Positions 10,574 through 20,661 of a stretch of 64,000 bases of DNA are shown here, piece by piece. The stretch spans positions 1,984,001 to 2,048,000 of the forward strand of contig NZ_CP021659.1 in NCBI RefSeq assembly GCF_003122425.1, in the 5' to 3' direction. A program made the translations under genes and the position numbers. Position 1 is the stretch's first letter. Each line of letters starts with the position of its first letter. The notes under the pieces are model-generated. The model searched no databases. It saw only the letters and a list, made by a program, of their open reading frames with translations, and had not been told where the DNA came from. This DNA comes from Candidatus Fukatsuia symbiotica. Lineage in GTDB: Bacteria; Pseudomonadota; Gammaproteobacteria; Enterobacterales; Enterobacteriaceae.

Positions 10574-10593
10574 ACGGTTTTGCAAGAAGTCTA
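10574..10593. repeat. R2 terminus remnant upstream of secA
   Basis: ACGGTTTTGCAAGAAGTCTA is one R2 end. The preceding ~40 bp look like a worn R2 body. It lies in the 200-bp gap where secM would be expected. Confidence 0.6.
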
Positions 10594-10685
10594 TTTAATT
10601 TGGCGACCAAAAATAACGGCTGCGTAACTGTTGCTAAGGATTTAGAATACCGGTTATCAGTCTAACATCCGACGAGGCTATATTC

Positions 10686-11225
10686 ATGCGTCAAAGCCAC
10701 CCACAATTATTGAACGTCTTGTTTGATGATACGATAGCAGAAAAACATAGTTCGTTATCTCATTCGCAAAAAGATAATTCCCAACCCTATAGCCTGCATA
10801 AAGTGCAACAGCGTACAGTTGCGCTATTAAAACTCAACCAGGCGGTGCAAGAATTACTCCCACCACAATTACAACCCTGGTGCCGTGTTGCCAATTATCG
10901 ACAGAATATTTTAGTGCTAGAAGTAGCAAATGCGAGCTGGATGATGGCATTACGTTATCAACAACTTCATTTGCTCTCTACACTGAGAGCGCAAATTCTA
11001 GCATCATTGTCATCAATCGACATTAGGATTAATCCTGCGCTAATGGCTCCGGGTCATAACATTGTGAAAGACGCCGCAAAACCGGCAGCAAATGCGGAAA
11101 AACCGGCACTATCAGGCCGTCATTTAAGTGTGAAAAGCGCGGTAGAACTCAGAAAGCTAGCAAGTCGCAGCCCAGAAAAATTACGTGCTATCCTGGAACG
11201 CTTCGCTTCATTGGCAGGAACCTGA
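10686..11225 (+). CDS. DUF721/DciA-family protein
   Basis: 179 aa. The central block (LLKLNQAVQELLPPQLQPWC, then RVANYRQNILVLEVANASW and LRYQQLHLLSTLRAQ) is the DUF721 fold shared with DciA, the ancestral replicative-helicase loader. The C-terminal ~60 residues are Ala/Lys-rich and probably disordered, ending in a short helix (SAVELRKLASRSPEKLRAIL). It is divergent from secA and convergent with lpxC; the two stops abut inside the palindrome TGATCA (11223-11228). A Yersinia gene of this family sits at the same place. Whether it still loads helicase is unknown. Confidence 0.8.
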   Translation: MRQSHPQLLNVLFDDTIAEKHSSLSHSQKDNSQPYSLHKVQQRTVALLKLNQAVQELLPPQLQPWCRVANYRQNILVLEVANASWMMALRYQQLHLLSTLRAQILASLSSIDIRINPALMAPGHNIVKDAAKPAANAEKPALSGRHLSVKSAVELRKLASRSPEKLRAILERFASLAGT

Positions 11226-12145
11226 TCAATAAGCCGGCAACGTTGACGGCGTTTTAAATGCCACTGGTAGTTCCGCTTCATCCTGAAAAGTGACATATTC
11301 CCAAGCCTGCTGTTTTTTCAGAACAGCCTGTAATAGCTTGTTATTTAATGCGTGACCAGATTTAAAGGCAGTAAAAGCGCCAATAATATTATGACCACAC
11401 ATAAAGAGATCACCAATAGCATCAAGCATTTTATGCCGTACAAACTCATCGTCGAAACGTAGGCCATCCTCGTTAAGTACACGGTAATCATCCACGACGA
11501 TAGCACAATCGAAACTACCACCAAGGCACAACCCACGGGACTGAAGATGTTCGATATCACGCATAAAACCAAAAGTACGTGCCCGACTGATCTGCTGTAC
11601 AAAAGAGTCAGCCGAAAAATCTAGACGATAACGCTGTGTGCTAGCGTCGATCGCTGGATGATTAAAATCGATGGTAAAATCTAGACGGAAGCCATTAAAT
11701 GGTGACAATTCTGCCCATTTATCACCCTCTTCGACACGTACTGCTTCTTTTAAACGCAAGAACTTTTTCGCTGTATTTAATTCTTCGATACCTGCGTCTA
11801 ATAACAGAAATACAAAAGGGCTAGCACTGCCATCCATAATCGGCACCTCGGGGCATCGACTTCAATAATAATGTTATCAATCCCTAAGCCCGCCAGAGCA
11901 GCATTGAGATGTTCAACCGTGGAGATGCGTACATTGCGTTCATTAACCAGACAGGTACAGAGCAAGGTATCTTGCACCGATTTTGCGTCTGCCGGAAAAT
12001 CGACCACGGGTGTTAGATCAGTGCGACGATAAATGACGCCGGTATTAGCTGCTGCGGGACGCATTGTTAGTGTGACCTTTTTGCCCGTATGCAGACCAAC
12101 ACCCGTCGCTTGAACAATACTCTTTAGTGTTCTTTGTTTTATCAT
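11226..12145 (-). CDS. lpxC: UDP-3-O-acyl-N-acetylglucosamine deacetylase, frameshifted as read
   Basis: A zinc deacetylase making the first committed step of lipid A synthesis. The start at 12145 ([17 protein letters not shown]) matches the family. The frame runs through [17 protein letters not shown] and then breaks at a four-G run (11850-11853, plus strand). One more base gives [15 protein letters not shown] and the second part, with zinc-ligand region [11 protein letters not shown] and active-site [10 protein letters not shown]. The restored protein is about 306 aa, against 305 in E. coli. LpxC is essential in most Gram-negatives, so a sequence error or tolerated slippage is at least as likely as loss. 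Confidence 0.88.
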
Positions 12146-12243
12146 TGTGTTATCCCGCAATATATCTGCCCAGCCGATTTAAGATAGCGCAAAACTTGCC
12201 GTACAGTCTAACACAAAGGATAAAGATTCCAAGCTTCTGGTCA

Positions 12244-13392
12244 TTAGTCGGCTTGTTTACGCAAAAAAGCCGGAATATCCAAATAATCGGGTTCTTTATT
12301 GTTATCTGTGGTCTGATCATTAACTACATTCGCGTTAAATTTAGCCTCCTGTGGCATCAAAGACATCCCGGGTTGTTGATAACAACGCTCGAGTGGCTGA
12401 GCTTGTTTATTGGCAACTAGCTTGATTTCTTTTTGTTTATCTATGCCAATACCTGTCGCCACCACCGTGACCCGCAGTTCATCGTTCATTTCTGGATCCA
12501 GCGAGGTGCCGATAACGACAGTCGCATTATCAGAGGCAAAGGCGCGGATCGTATTACCGACGGTTTCAAACTCATCCAGACGTAGATCGAAGCCAGCAGT
12601 AATGTTGACTAACACTCCTCGCGCACCAGACAGATCGATATCTTCTAATAATGGGCTGGAAATGGCCGTTTCTGCTGCTTCTTCTGCGCGATCTTCGCCT
12701 CGCGAAACACCCGATCCCATCATGGCATAACCCATTTCGGACATCACAGTACGCACATCTGCAAAATCGACGTTCATCAAGCCAGGGCGGGTGATCAACT
12801 CCGCGATCCCCTGTACTGCACCTTTTAAAACATTGTTAGCCGCACCGAACGCATCGAGTAACGAAATACCTCGACCCAGTACTTTAAGTAATTTATCGTT
12901 GGGAATGGTGATTAAGGAATCGACATGTTTAGATAGCTCGGCGATGCCCTGTTCAGCAAATGCCATGCGTTTCTTGCCTTCAAACTGAAAAGGCTTGGTT
13001 ACCACGGCAACGGTCAGAATGCCCAATTCTTTTGCCACCTTAGCGACGACGGGTGCAGCTCCCGTTCCGGTTCCCCCGCCCATACCCGCGGCGATAAAAA
13101 CCATATCGGCACCATTGAGCGCGGCACACAGTGCTTCACGATCCTCCTCTGCGGAATGACGCCCCACTTCAGGGTTAGCACCGGCACCCAAACCTTTAGT
13201 AATGGTGTTGCCGATCTGGATCGTCTGTTCCACTGTTGTTTTGCGTAACGCTTGAGCATCGGTGTTCACGGCAAAAAATTCAACACCTTCGATGCGTTCA
13301 CGCACCATGTGTTCAACAGCATTACCACCACCGCCGCCAACGCCGATGACTTTAATCACCGCGTCATTGGTTAATTCCATCGGTTCAAACAT
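12244..13392 (-). CDS. ftsZ: Cell-division GTPase FtsZ
   Basis: The tubulin-like protein that polymerises into the Z ring. 382 aa (E. coli 383). The tubulin signature GGGTGTG is present ([17 protein letters not shown]), with the N-terminal nucleotide-binding [13 protein letters not shown] and the T7-loop [15 protein letters not shown]. The conserved C-terminal peptide ([14 protein letters not shown]) that binds FtsA and ZipA is intact after a variable linker. It follows ftsA by about 100 bp, as usual in the dcw cluster. Confidence 0.99.
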   Translation of the reverse strand: MFEPMELTNDAVIKVIGVGGGGGNAVEHMVRERIEGVEFFAVNTDAQALRKTTVEQTIQIGNTITKGLGAGANPEVGRHSAEEDREALCAALNGADMVFIAAGMGGGTGTGAAPVVAKVAKELGILTVAVVTKPFQFEGKKRMAFAEQGIAELSKHVDSLITIPNDKLLKVLGRGISLLDAFGAANNVLKGAVQGIAELITRPGLMNVDFADVRTVMSEMGYAMMGSGVSRGEDRAEEAAETAISSPLLEDIDLSGARGVLVNITAGFDLRLDEFETVGNTIRAFASDNATVVIGTSLDPEMNDELRVTVVATGIGIDKQKEIKLVANKQAQPLERCYQQPGMSLMPQEAKFNANVVNDQTTDNNKEPDYLDIPAFLRKQAD

Positions 13393-13496
13393 AGTTTCTC
13401 TCCGCTTTGTGCCTATAACTTTGAGATCAACTTACTTTGAGATCATACCCCCTGTTTTTTGTGGTGATCTCTTTGTTGCAATATCAGGTTAAGGCA

Positions 13497-14753
13497 TTAA
13501 AACTCTTTTCTCAGCCAGCTATTGATACGTTTAAACCAACCGCACACTGAGGCACGTTTTTCTGTATCTGACTCATTATTAAGATGGCTCTCTTTACCAT
13601 AGTGCAATAATCCAACAGCAGTAGAATAATAAGGTTTCTGAGCATAGTCCGTTAGTCCAGTAATATTGAGAGGTTGACCAATGCGAACCTGAGCATGAAA
13701 TACCCGCTGCGCGCAAGCCGCCAGACCCTCAATCTGAGCCGCCCCTCCTGTCAGTACAATTCCGGCTGCCAGGTGATGTTTTACCCCTTGCTGACGTAAT
13801 CGCTCCTGCAACTGTAATATCTCCTCATTAACTAAGTTCAGTAACTCGGTGTAACGTGGTTCAACCACCTCGGCGAGCGTCTGTCTTTGCAGACTACGAG
13901 GAGGACGTCCACCCACACTAGGTACTTCTACACTTTCATCCTTACTGATAATCGACCCGAGCGCACACCCGTGCCGAACTTTAATCGTTTCCGCATCACC
14001 TGGTGGTGTACCAAAAGCATAAGCAATATCGCTGGTGACTACATTGCCGGCATAAGGGATAACTTTACTGTGGCGTAAAGCTCCACCGGTATAAACGGCG
14101 ATATCCATAGTGCCACCACCAATATCCACCACACAAACGCCTAGCTCACGCTCATCTTCGGTCAATACTGCATAACTGGCGGCCAACCCGGAAAAAATAA
14201 GTTGATCAACTTTTAAACCACAGCGTTCAACCGCTTTAACAATATTTTTTGCCATATCATTATGGCAGGTGATCAAATGCACTTTGGCGTGCATCCGCAC
14301 ACCACAAAGCCCAACCGGATTTTTGATCCCTTCCTGGTAATCGATGGCATATTCTTGAGGAATAACATGCAAGATGCGATGTTCATCACGTACACGTACC
14401 GACTTCGCAGTATGAACCACGTTTTCAACATCTTCCTGAATGACTTCCTCTTCAGAGATAGGCACCATCCCTATTTCATTTTGACAACTGATATGTTTAC
14501 CCGATAGCGCCAAATAAACGGAAGAGATTTGGCAATCTGCCATTAATTCAGCTTGATCAATAGCACGTTGTACGCATTTTACTACCGATTCAAGATCGTT
14601 AACCCCGCCTTTATCCATGCCACGAGAAGGACAGCTACCCACACCAATAATGTTAACCATGCCATCGGGCAGAATTTCGCCAACTAATGCCGAGACCTTT
14701 GCCGTGCCGATCTCAAGACCTACTACCAACTTTCTGTCCGTTGACTTGATCAT
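13497..14753 (-). CDS. ftsA: Cell-division protein FtsA
   Basis: An actin-like protein that tethers FtsZ to the membrane. I chose the ATG at 14753 (MIKSTDRKLVVGLEIGTAKV) because it matches the family; the frame continues upstream but only into the ftsQ end. 418 aa, close to E. coli 420. Visible features are the phosphate-binding VVDIGGGTMDIAVYTGG and GIVLTGGAAQIEGL. The C-terminal amphipathic helix (FKRINSWLRKEF) for membrane binding is intact. Confidence 0.98.
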   Translation of the reverse strand: MIKSTDRKLVVGLEIGTAKVSALVGEILPDGMVNIIGVGSCPSRGMDKGGVNDLESVVKCVQRAIDQAELMADCQISSVYLALSGKHISCQNEIGMVPISEEEVIQEDVENVVHTAKSVRVRDEHRILHVIPQEYAIDYQEGIKNPVGLCGVRMHAKVHLITCHNDMAKNIVKAVERCGLKVDQLIFSGLAASYAVLTEDERELGVCVVDIGGGTMDIAVYTGGALRHSKVIPYAGNVVTSDIAYAFGTPPGDAETIKVRHGCALGSIISKDESVEVPSVGGRPPRSLQRQTLAEVVEPRYTELLNLVNEEILQLQERLRQQGVKHHLAAGIVLTGGAAQIEGLAACAQRVFHAQVRIGQPLNITGLTDYAQKPYYSTAVGLLHYGKESHLNNESDTEKRASVCGWFKRINSWLRKEF

Positions 14754-14803
14754 CGTTGTTTTGCCTGTCTCTGATGTTATTGCTGCCACTATTCTTTTGA
14801 TCA

Positions 14804-15604
14804 TCAATTGATCGCTTGAAAAACAGGCGACCAACCCACCGCAGCCCCGCTGTCATAACGTAAATCGACGTAATTGAGTTGTTTATCAGGCTGTTTTTCC
14901 AGCAATCGGTACAGCTCAATAAAACGTTGTAAGCGTCCGTTGAGGTCATCTCGCCCCAATTCGAGTCGAACATCATTATCCAAGGTCAATTGCCAGGAAT
15001 GACGCGCGCTCATCGTGACCATTTTTACTTTAAATTTACTGGCAGCCAATACTTCATTGATTGTTTTATAACCGCTCAATACGTCATGCTCACTGCCTTC
15101 AGAGCCGTAAAGTGATATCAGTTTCTGATCACCAATACGCTCTAAGGGCACACTGAATGGCTTCCCTTCGCTGTCGAGTAGATACAAGTCGTTCCAACGC
15201 GCCACCGGCACATACTCTACCAGGTGGATTCTCAGCTCATCCGGCCATTGCTTACGCACACTAACTTGCTTGATCCAAGGTAAACGTTCAATATGCTGTT
15301 GAAAAATATTCACATCCTGCTTCATAAAAGAGCCAGGTGTTCCCAATGCCAGAACCGCCTGGCGGATATCATCGTTAGTGGTGAAGTAACGCTCCCCTGT
15401 CACCACTAATTTTGATAACGGCAAACGGCGCTCATCCTTCATCCAACTGACAATCGCCCAAATCGTCCACAGCAATGTCGCTAAAACCATCAGCAGGAAA
15501 ATCAGCCCAGCTAATTGGCCTTTGTTGCGACTTCGTTTTGCACTCTGCCTGGCGATATTGTTTGCAACCATTCGTGCCTGTGTTTTTCGGGCAGCCTGTG
15601 ACAT
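14804..15604 (-). CDS. ftsQ: Cell-division protein FtsQ
   Basis: A bitopic protein linking early and late divisome parts through FtsB/FtsL. 266 aa. It has one N-terminal membrane segment (about residues 28-49, [20 protein letters not shown]), then the POTRA region ([15 protein letters not shown]) and a beta domain ending [19 protein letters not shown]. It stops about 50 bp before ftsA, whereas in E. coli the two genes overlap. The intervening bases read as a Gln-rich tail broken by several stops, so the dispensable C-terminus seems to have eroded. Confidence 0.95.
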   Translation of the reverse strand: MSQAARKTQARMVANNIARQSAKRSRNKGQLAGLIFLLMVLATLLWTIWAIVSWMKDERRLPLSKLVVTGERYFTTNDDIRQAVLALGTPGSFMKQDVNIFQQHIERLPWIKQVSVRKQWPDELRIHLVEYVPVARWNDLYLLDSEGKPFSVPLERIGDQKLISLYGSEGSEHDVLSGYKTINEVLAASKFKVKMVTMSARHSWQLTLDNDVRLELGRDDLNGRLQRFIELYRLLEKQPDKQLNYVDLRYDSGAAVGWSPVFQAIN

Positions 15605-15605
15605 A

Positions 15606-16526
15606 TCAATCAGCCAACGCGAGAATGCGCATCACCAGCTGAGAGAAGCTCAACCCACACTGACGCGCCGCCATTGGCACCAAGCTATGATCGGTCATTC
15701 CCGGCGAAGTATTCACCTCTAACAGGCAGAAAGTGCCATCACTGTCTTGCATCACATCAACCCGACCCCAACCACTACAACCTAGCGCCTGATAAGCCTG
15801 TTTTGCTAACTGTGCTAACTGCTGCTCTTTTTCCTGGTCTAAGCCACTTGGACAAAAATACTCTGTATTATCCGAGAGATACTTAGCGTCATAATCATAG
15901 AACATGGCAGGTGTCTGAATACGAATTGATGGTAAAATTTCGTTACCCAGTATTGCAACGGTGAATTCCGACCCGCCAAGCCATTTTTCAATCAAGACCT
16001 CATCATCATGATGGAAAGCTTCTTTTAGTGCGGATAGCAATTCATCGTGTTGCATCACTTTGCTCATTCCGATACTGGAACCTTCACGGTTTGGCTTAAC
16101 AATCAGTGGGAAACCAAGATGCTCAGTAAGTTGTTTTACATTATCAGGCAAAACGGTTGCAAATTGTTGACGATTCAGCGAGACATAAGGTGCTATCGGC
16201 AAACCTAATGCTTGCCATATTAATTTGCTGCGTAACTTATCTATCGCTAGCGCACAAGCCAGTACACCACTGCCGGTATAAGGCAATTGTAAAAATTCCA
16301 ATGCTCCTTGTAAGCTACCATCTTCACCACCACGCCCGTGAAGCGCGATAAAAACCTTGTCAAATCCCAGCTGTTTTAATTTCGTGACCGCAACCTCTTT
16401 GCTATCTACTGCATGTGCATCAATGCCTCCCTGACGCAGACCCGCCAATACGGCTTTACCTGACAACACTGAGATTTCACGTTCAGCGGAAATCCCACCC
16501 AGCAATACCGCGACTTTTTCAGTCAT
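15606..16526 (-). CDS. ddlB: D-alanine-D-alanine ligase
   Basis: An ATP-grasp enzyme making D-Ala-D-Ala for peptidoglycan. 306 aa, the same as E. coli DdlB. Visible are [16 protein letters not shown] at the N-terminus, [15 protein letters not shown], the ATP-binding [16 protein letters not shown] and the metal-binding [17 protein letters not shown]. It is between murC (8-nt overlap) and ftsQ (1-nt gap), the standard dcw order. Confidence 0.98.
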   Translation of the reverse strand: MTEKVAVLLGGISAEREISVLSGKAVLAGLRQGGIDAHAVDSKEVAVTKLKQLGFDKVFIALHGRGGEDGSLQGALEFLQLPYTGSGVLACALAIDKLRSKLIWQALGLPIAPYVSLNRQQFATVLPDNVKQLTEHLGFPLIVKPNREGSSIGMSKVMQHDELLSALKEAFHHDDEVLIEKWLGGSEFTVAILGNEILPSIRIQTPAMFYDYDAKYLSDNTEYFCPSGLDQEKEQQLAQLAKQAYQALGCSGWGRVDVMQDSDGTFCLLEVNTSPGMTDHSLVPMAARQCGLSFSQLVMRILALAD

Positions 16527-18078
16527 GACTTGCCTCGTTTTTATCTAACAGTTGTCGTTTTAGTGGCTGTTGTTTCGGTGATCGTTGTTTCACTGGCCGT
16601 TTTGATGACAATTTCGATGACAGTCGTTTCTGCGGCTGTAATTCCAATGCAGCCAGGTGTCGCGCGATCTTACCAACGTTACCCGCGCCCTGAACCAATA
16701 GCAGATCGTTGCCATTGAGCATAGATGCCAAAATCTTTGGCACGTCTTCATTTTTTTCAACTAAGATCGGATCCAGATGACCACGGTTACGGATAGTACG
16801 GCATAGAGAACGACTGTCAGCACCTGGGATAACTGACTCACCTGCAGAATAAACATCAAGCATCAGCAAGAGATCTACTTGAGATAACACGTTAACAAAG
16901 TCGTCGTACAGATCACGTGTACGCGTGTAGCGGTGTGGTTGAAAAACCATCACAATACGTTTATCTGACCAGCCAGCACGCGCGGCCTTAATGGTGACAT
17001 CAACTTCAGTGGGATGATGCCCATAATCATCAACCAGCATAACGCTGCCTTTTTTGCCATTTACCTTTTCTAATGAAAAATCACCAAGAATATCGAAGCG
17101 GCGACCGGTACCTTGAAAATTCTCTAATGCCCGTAAAATACAATTATCTCTGATCCCTTCTTCCGTCGCCACCGCTACCGCAGCCGCCGCATTAAGCGCG
17201 TTATGACGACCAGGTGCATTCAACGTTACTTTGATTGCTTCCTTATCTCGCCGCTTCAGGGTGAAATATCCCTGTGCCTTTTTCTGCTGGTAGTCGATAA
17301 TTCGTACATCAGCACTCTCTGTAAAACCATAGGTTGTGATATGGCGCCCTACACGTGGCAATAATTCGCATACTACGGGATCGTCGATACACATTACAGA
17401 TCGACCATAAAAGGGCAAATTGTGTAAAAAATTGATAAAAGTCTGTTTTAAATTCTCAAAGTTACCCTGATAGGTGTCCATGTGATCGGCTTCAATATTA
17501 GTCACAATGGCGACCATAGGTTGTAGATGAAGAAAGGAAGCATCACTTTCATCTGCTTCAGCGATCAGATAACGACTAACACCTAAACGTGCATGAACAC
17601 CTGCAGCTTTCACCAATCCACCATTAACGAAAGTTGGATCCAAACCCGCTTCAGCATAAATACAGGCAACCATCGCGGTGGTGGTAGTCTTGCCGTGAGT
17701 ACCAGCGACAGCAATACCATGACGATAACGCATCAGTTCGGCCAGCATCTCTGCACGACGGATCACCGGAATGCGTGCTTTACCCGCCGCGATAACCTCT
17801 GGATTGCCATCAAGGATCGCACTGGAAACCACCACCACATTGGCACCCAGTATATTTTCCGCACGATGATGATAATCAATCTGTACACCTAACTCACTCA
17901 GTATCTCTGTCACTGAATTGGGTGTGAGATCAGACCCACTGATTTGATAGCCTTCATTCACCAGCACTTCAGCGATGCCTCCCATGCCGGCACCACCAAT
18001 GCCAACAAAGTGAATGTGCCGAACGCGCCGCATTTCGGGCACGATAGTACGTAATTTCGCCAGTTGCTGTGTATTCAC
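16519..18078 (-). CDS. murC: UDP-N-acetylmuramate-L-alanine ligase
   Basis: Adds L-alanine to UDP-MurNAc in the cytoplasm. The body matches E. coli MurC (491 aa): [17 protein letters not shown], the P-loop [14 protein letters not shown] and [11 protein letters not shown]. It is 519 aa because the C-terminus carries a ~30-residue basic, low-complexity tail rich in Lys, Arg, Ser, Pro and Gln ([18 protein letters not shown] and on). The tail is built from short imperfect repeats at about 16530-16640 and is absent from the family, so it probably grew by slippage. Confidence 0.97.
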   Translation of the reverse strand: MNTQQLAKLRTIVPEMRRVRHIHFVGIGGAGMGGIAEVLVNEGYQISGSDLTPNSVTEILSELGVQIDYHHRAENILGANVVVVSSAILDGNPEVIAAGKARIPVIRRAEMLAELMRYRHGIAVAGTHGKTTTTAMVACIYAEAGLDPTFVNGGLVKAAGVHARLGVSRYLIAEADESDASFLHLQPMVAIVTNIEADHMDTYQGNFENLKQTFINFLHNLPFYGRSVMCIDDPVVCELLPRVGRHITTYGFTESADVRIIDYQQKKAQGYFTLKRRDKEAIKVTLNAPGRHNALNAAAAVAVATEEGIRDNCILRALENFQGTGRRFDILGDFSLEKVNGKKGSVMLVDDYGHHPTEVDVTIKAARAGWSDKRIVMVFQPHRYTRTRDLYDDFVNVLSQVDLLLMLDVYSAGESVIPGADSRSLCRTIRNRGHLDPILVEKNEDVPKILASMLNGNDLLLVQGAGNVGKIARHLAALELQPQKRLSSKLSSKRPVKQRSPKQQPLKRQLLDKNEASHD

Positions 18079-18149
18079 GTTTTTTTTCGCTATCCCGTTG
18101 CCTGTTATAGGATTATAAATATTGTTTGTTACAAATATTGCCTATTTAA

Positions 18150-19226
18150 CTATTTCTGTGACCTCTTTTCGGCCGCTATTACCGCGGCAGCGACGCGTTC
18201 AGTTGCATCAGGGATAGCGATTGCTCTGGCTTTCTCTGCCATCGCTACCAATGTTGCACGATCCCAACTTGCCAGCAAACTGCTCACTGCTGATACGGTA
18301 AACTGTGATTGCTCGATAATTGTGCCAGCACCTGCCTCTTCCAGCGGCAGTGCATTCCAATATTGCTGGCGATCTTTATGCTGAAATGGCACGAATATTG
18401 CTGGTAATCCAACCGCAGCTATTTCACTGACTGTCAAGGCCCCGCTACGACACACCACCACATCAGCCCAGAGGTAAACCGCAGCCATATCGTCAATAAA
18501 CTCGGTGATCTTATGCTGCTGCTGATTGTATTGCTGATAAGCTTGCTGTACCTCTGTCAACGCCCCTTTGCCTACCTGATGCCATATTGTTATTTGTTCG
18601 CCAAATTGAGCGGCGACACCCGGTAAAACCTGATTTAATATCCGTGCACCTTGACTACCCCCCATCACCAGTACTCGTATTGCCCCTGCACGTGTAGCCA
18701 GGCGTTGTGTTGGCGGCGGTAATACGAGTAGATCGCTTCGTAACGGATTACCTACCACATCGGCATGTAAAAATGCGCTTGGGAAGGCTTGCAATACTTT
18801 TTTGGCAATTTTTGCCAGAATGCGATTGGTTAAACCGGCGATACCGTTTTGTTCATGCAATACCAATGGCACCGCACACAGCCAGGCTGCCAGACCACCA
18901 GGACCTGAAACATAACCTCCCATTCCCAATACCACATCCGGTTGGTAATCACGGATAATTTTTTTTGCCTGGCGTACTGCCCGATAGATGTGTAGCGGTG
19001 CCAGCAGCTGAGCACGTAACCCTTTACCTCGTAGACCTGAAATCTGAATAAAGTCTATTTCAATGCCATATTTGGGGACTAAATCGGCTTCCATTCTGTC
19101 TGCTGTACCTAACCAACGCACCTGCCAGCCCTGCGCTAGCAAATAGCGAGCTACCGCCAGGCCAGGGAAAACATGACCACCTGTACCCCCTGCCATTATC
19201 ATTAAACGTCTAGTGCTCACACTCAT
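18150..19226 (-). CDS. murG: Lipid II synthase (N-acetylglucosaminyltransferase MurG)
   Basis: A peripheral membrane enzyme adding GlcNAc to lipid I. About 358 aa (E. coli 355). The glycine-rich loop is [16 protein letters not shown], followed by [23 protein letters not shown] and the UDP-binding region [24 protein letters not shown] prefer the ATG at 19226, with AAGGGG about 7 nt upstream, over the adjoining GTG. Normally murG follows ftsW directly; here ~215 bp of R1 repeat separates them, so transcription or translational coupling may be altered. Confidence 0.97.
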   Translation of the reverse strand: MSVSTRRLMIMAGGTGGHVFPGLAVARYLLAQGWQVRWLGTADRMEADLVPKYGIEIDFIQISGLRGKGLRAQLLAPLHIYRAVRQAKKIIRDYQPDVVLGMGGYVSGPGGLAAWLCAVPLVLHEQNGIAGLTNRILAKIAKKVLQAFPSAFLHADVVGNPLRSDLLVLPPPTQRLATRAGAIRVLVMGGSQGARILNQVLPGVAAQFGEQITIWHQVGKGALTEVQQAYQQYNQQQHKITEFIDDMAAVYLWADVVVCRSGALTVSEIAAVGLPAIFVPFQHKDRQQYWNALPLEEAGAGTIIEQSQFTVSAVSSLLASWDRATLVAMAEKARAIAIPDATERVAAAVIAAEKRSQK

Positions 19227-19238
19227 CACCTAACCCCT

Positions 19239-19413
19239 TAGAACCTATTCAAAATCTCTTTTGCTCGCCGTGTTTTGGTCAAGTAATGCGTTAAAAACGA
19301 GCTCAAAATGTTCATTTATTCCCTTTTGCTGTATACAAAGAGTAAATTGCGCTTTTTCGCCCATTTATTTCCTCTTCTGATGCACAGTGAAAAAGATTTG
19401 AAACAGGCTCTTA
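19239..19413. repeat. R1 dispersed repeat, full copy between murG and ftsW (175 bp)
   Basis: Ends are TAGAACCTATTCAAAATCT and AGATTTGAAACAGGCTCTTA, forming imperfect terminal inverted repeats. The interior (GCTCGCCGTGTTTTGGTCAA, GTATACAAAGAGTAAATTGC) matches the copies at 51298 and 52984. It interrupts the otherwise compact dcw operon. Confidence 0.85.
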
Positions 19414-19464
19414 GAGTCTATGCGAAATCTATCGTGCTCGTCATGTCGATTTCGAATAGGTTCT
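19411..19464. repeat. R1 miniature copy overlapping the ftsW 3' end
   Basis: A 54-bp internally deleted R1: TAGAGTCTATGCGAAATCT ... GATTTCGAATAGGTTCTGA. It abuts the full copy and supplies the final codons of ftsW. Confidence 0.65.
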
Positions 19465-20661
19465 GACAAAGGCTTGGGCTTTTGCTAAACGTGTTTCAAA
19501 ATCAATGCGTAGCAACAACACTATTGCAGTGGACATTATCAACAGACTCGAACCACCGTAGCTGATCAAAGGTAGTGTTAGGCCCTTAGTCGGCAGTATT
19601 CCGGCAGCTGCACCAACATTAATCAATGTTTGCGAACTGAACCAAATACCAATTGAGCACGCCAAAAAACCCGCAAACTGCTGATCAGCCTTCAATGCAC
19701 GATGTCCAATGGACATCGCACGCAAAGCGACGAAGAATACCATCAACAAGGTGAGAGCTACACCGGAATAGCCAAGTTCTTCAGCCAGAATCGAAAAAAT
19801 AAAATCGGTGTGTGCTTCTGGCAAATATGCCATTTTCTGCACCGAATTTCCTAGTCCTTGTCCCCATAACTCGCCACGACCAAATGCCATCAACGATTGG
19901 GTTAATTGATAACCACTACCGAAGGGATCACTCCAGGGATCCCAAAACGATGTGACTCTGCTTATACGATAAGGTTCTGCAATAATCAGCAAAGCCACCG
20001 CAAAAATGCCACAACCGATGATCGCCAAAAATTGCCACAATTTGGCACCGGCTAAAAACAACATCGCGAGCGTAGTGATAAACAGCACAACCACGGTGCC
20101 TAAATCAGGTTGAGCCAGCAGCAACACCGCGAGAGCCACCATTACGCCCATGGGTTTACAAAAACCCCAAAAATTACGGCGCACTTCCGGTGCCTTGCGT
20201 ACTAGATAACCGGAGAGATAGCAAAATAGTGCCAATTTGGAAAGTTCTGCTGGCTGAATGCGTAATGGACCCATAGTGATCCAGCGTGATGCGCCATTGA
20301 CTGAACTCCCTACAAACAAAACCATGACCAGCAACATTGTGGTAACCAGTAAGATGATATTGCTATAGCGCTGCCAGATTAGCAGCGGAATGCGTAACGT
20401 GACGAGCGACATGGCGAACGCTAAAGTAAGATAAAACGCATCACGTTTAGCAAACAGGAAGGGATCGTTAGCAAGCCGCTGGCCGATCGGCATTGAAGCC
20501 GAGGTCACCATTACCAAACCGATAATCGCTAAACCAAAGCTTAGCCATACTAGAATTCTGTCATAAAGAATAGGGCTAGTAATATCATGGTTATTAGCAT
20601 TGCCTTTTGGCGAGCGTATTAGCCAATATTTTAGTTTGTTAGGCAACCTGTAGATATTCAT
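19441..20661 (-). CDS. ftsW: Septal SEDS glycosyltransferase FtsW
   Basis: A polytopic SEDS protein that polymerises septal peptidoglycan with FtsI. 406 aa, about ten membrane segments. Family motifs: [37 protein letters not shown] and [16 protein letters not shown]. It overlaps murD by one base. After AKAQAFVR the family ends in a few residues, but here the tail is TYSKST, encoded by the R1 terminus (19446-19464). A mobile repeat therefore forms the end of the gene; function is probably unaffected. Confidence 0.97.
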   Translation of the reverse strand: MNIYRLPNKLKYWLIRSPKGNANNHDITSPILYDRILVWLSFGLAIIGLVMVTSASMPIGQRLANDPFLFAKRDAFYLTLAFAMSLVTLRIPLLIWQRYSNIILLVTTMLLVMVLFVGSSVNGASRWITMGPLRIQPAELSKLALFCYLSGYLVRKAPEVRRNFWGFCKPMGVMVALAVLLLAQPDLGTVVVLFITTLAMLFLAGAKLWQFLAIIGCGIFAVALLIIAEPYRISRVTSFWDPWSDPFGSGYQLTQSLMAFGRGELWGQGLGNSVQKMAYLPEAHTDFIFSILAEELGYSGVALTLLMVFFVALRAMSIGHRALKADQQFAGFLACSIGIWFSSQTLINVGAAAGILPTKGLTLPLISYGGSSLLIMSTAIVLLLRIDFETRLAKAQAFVRTYSKST

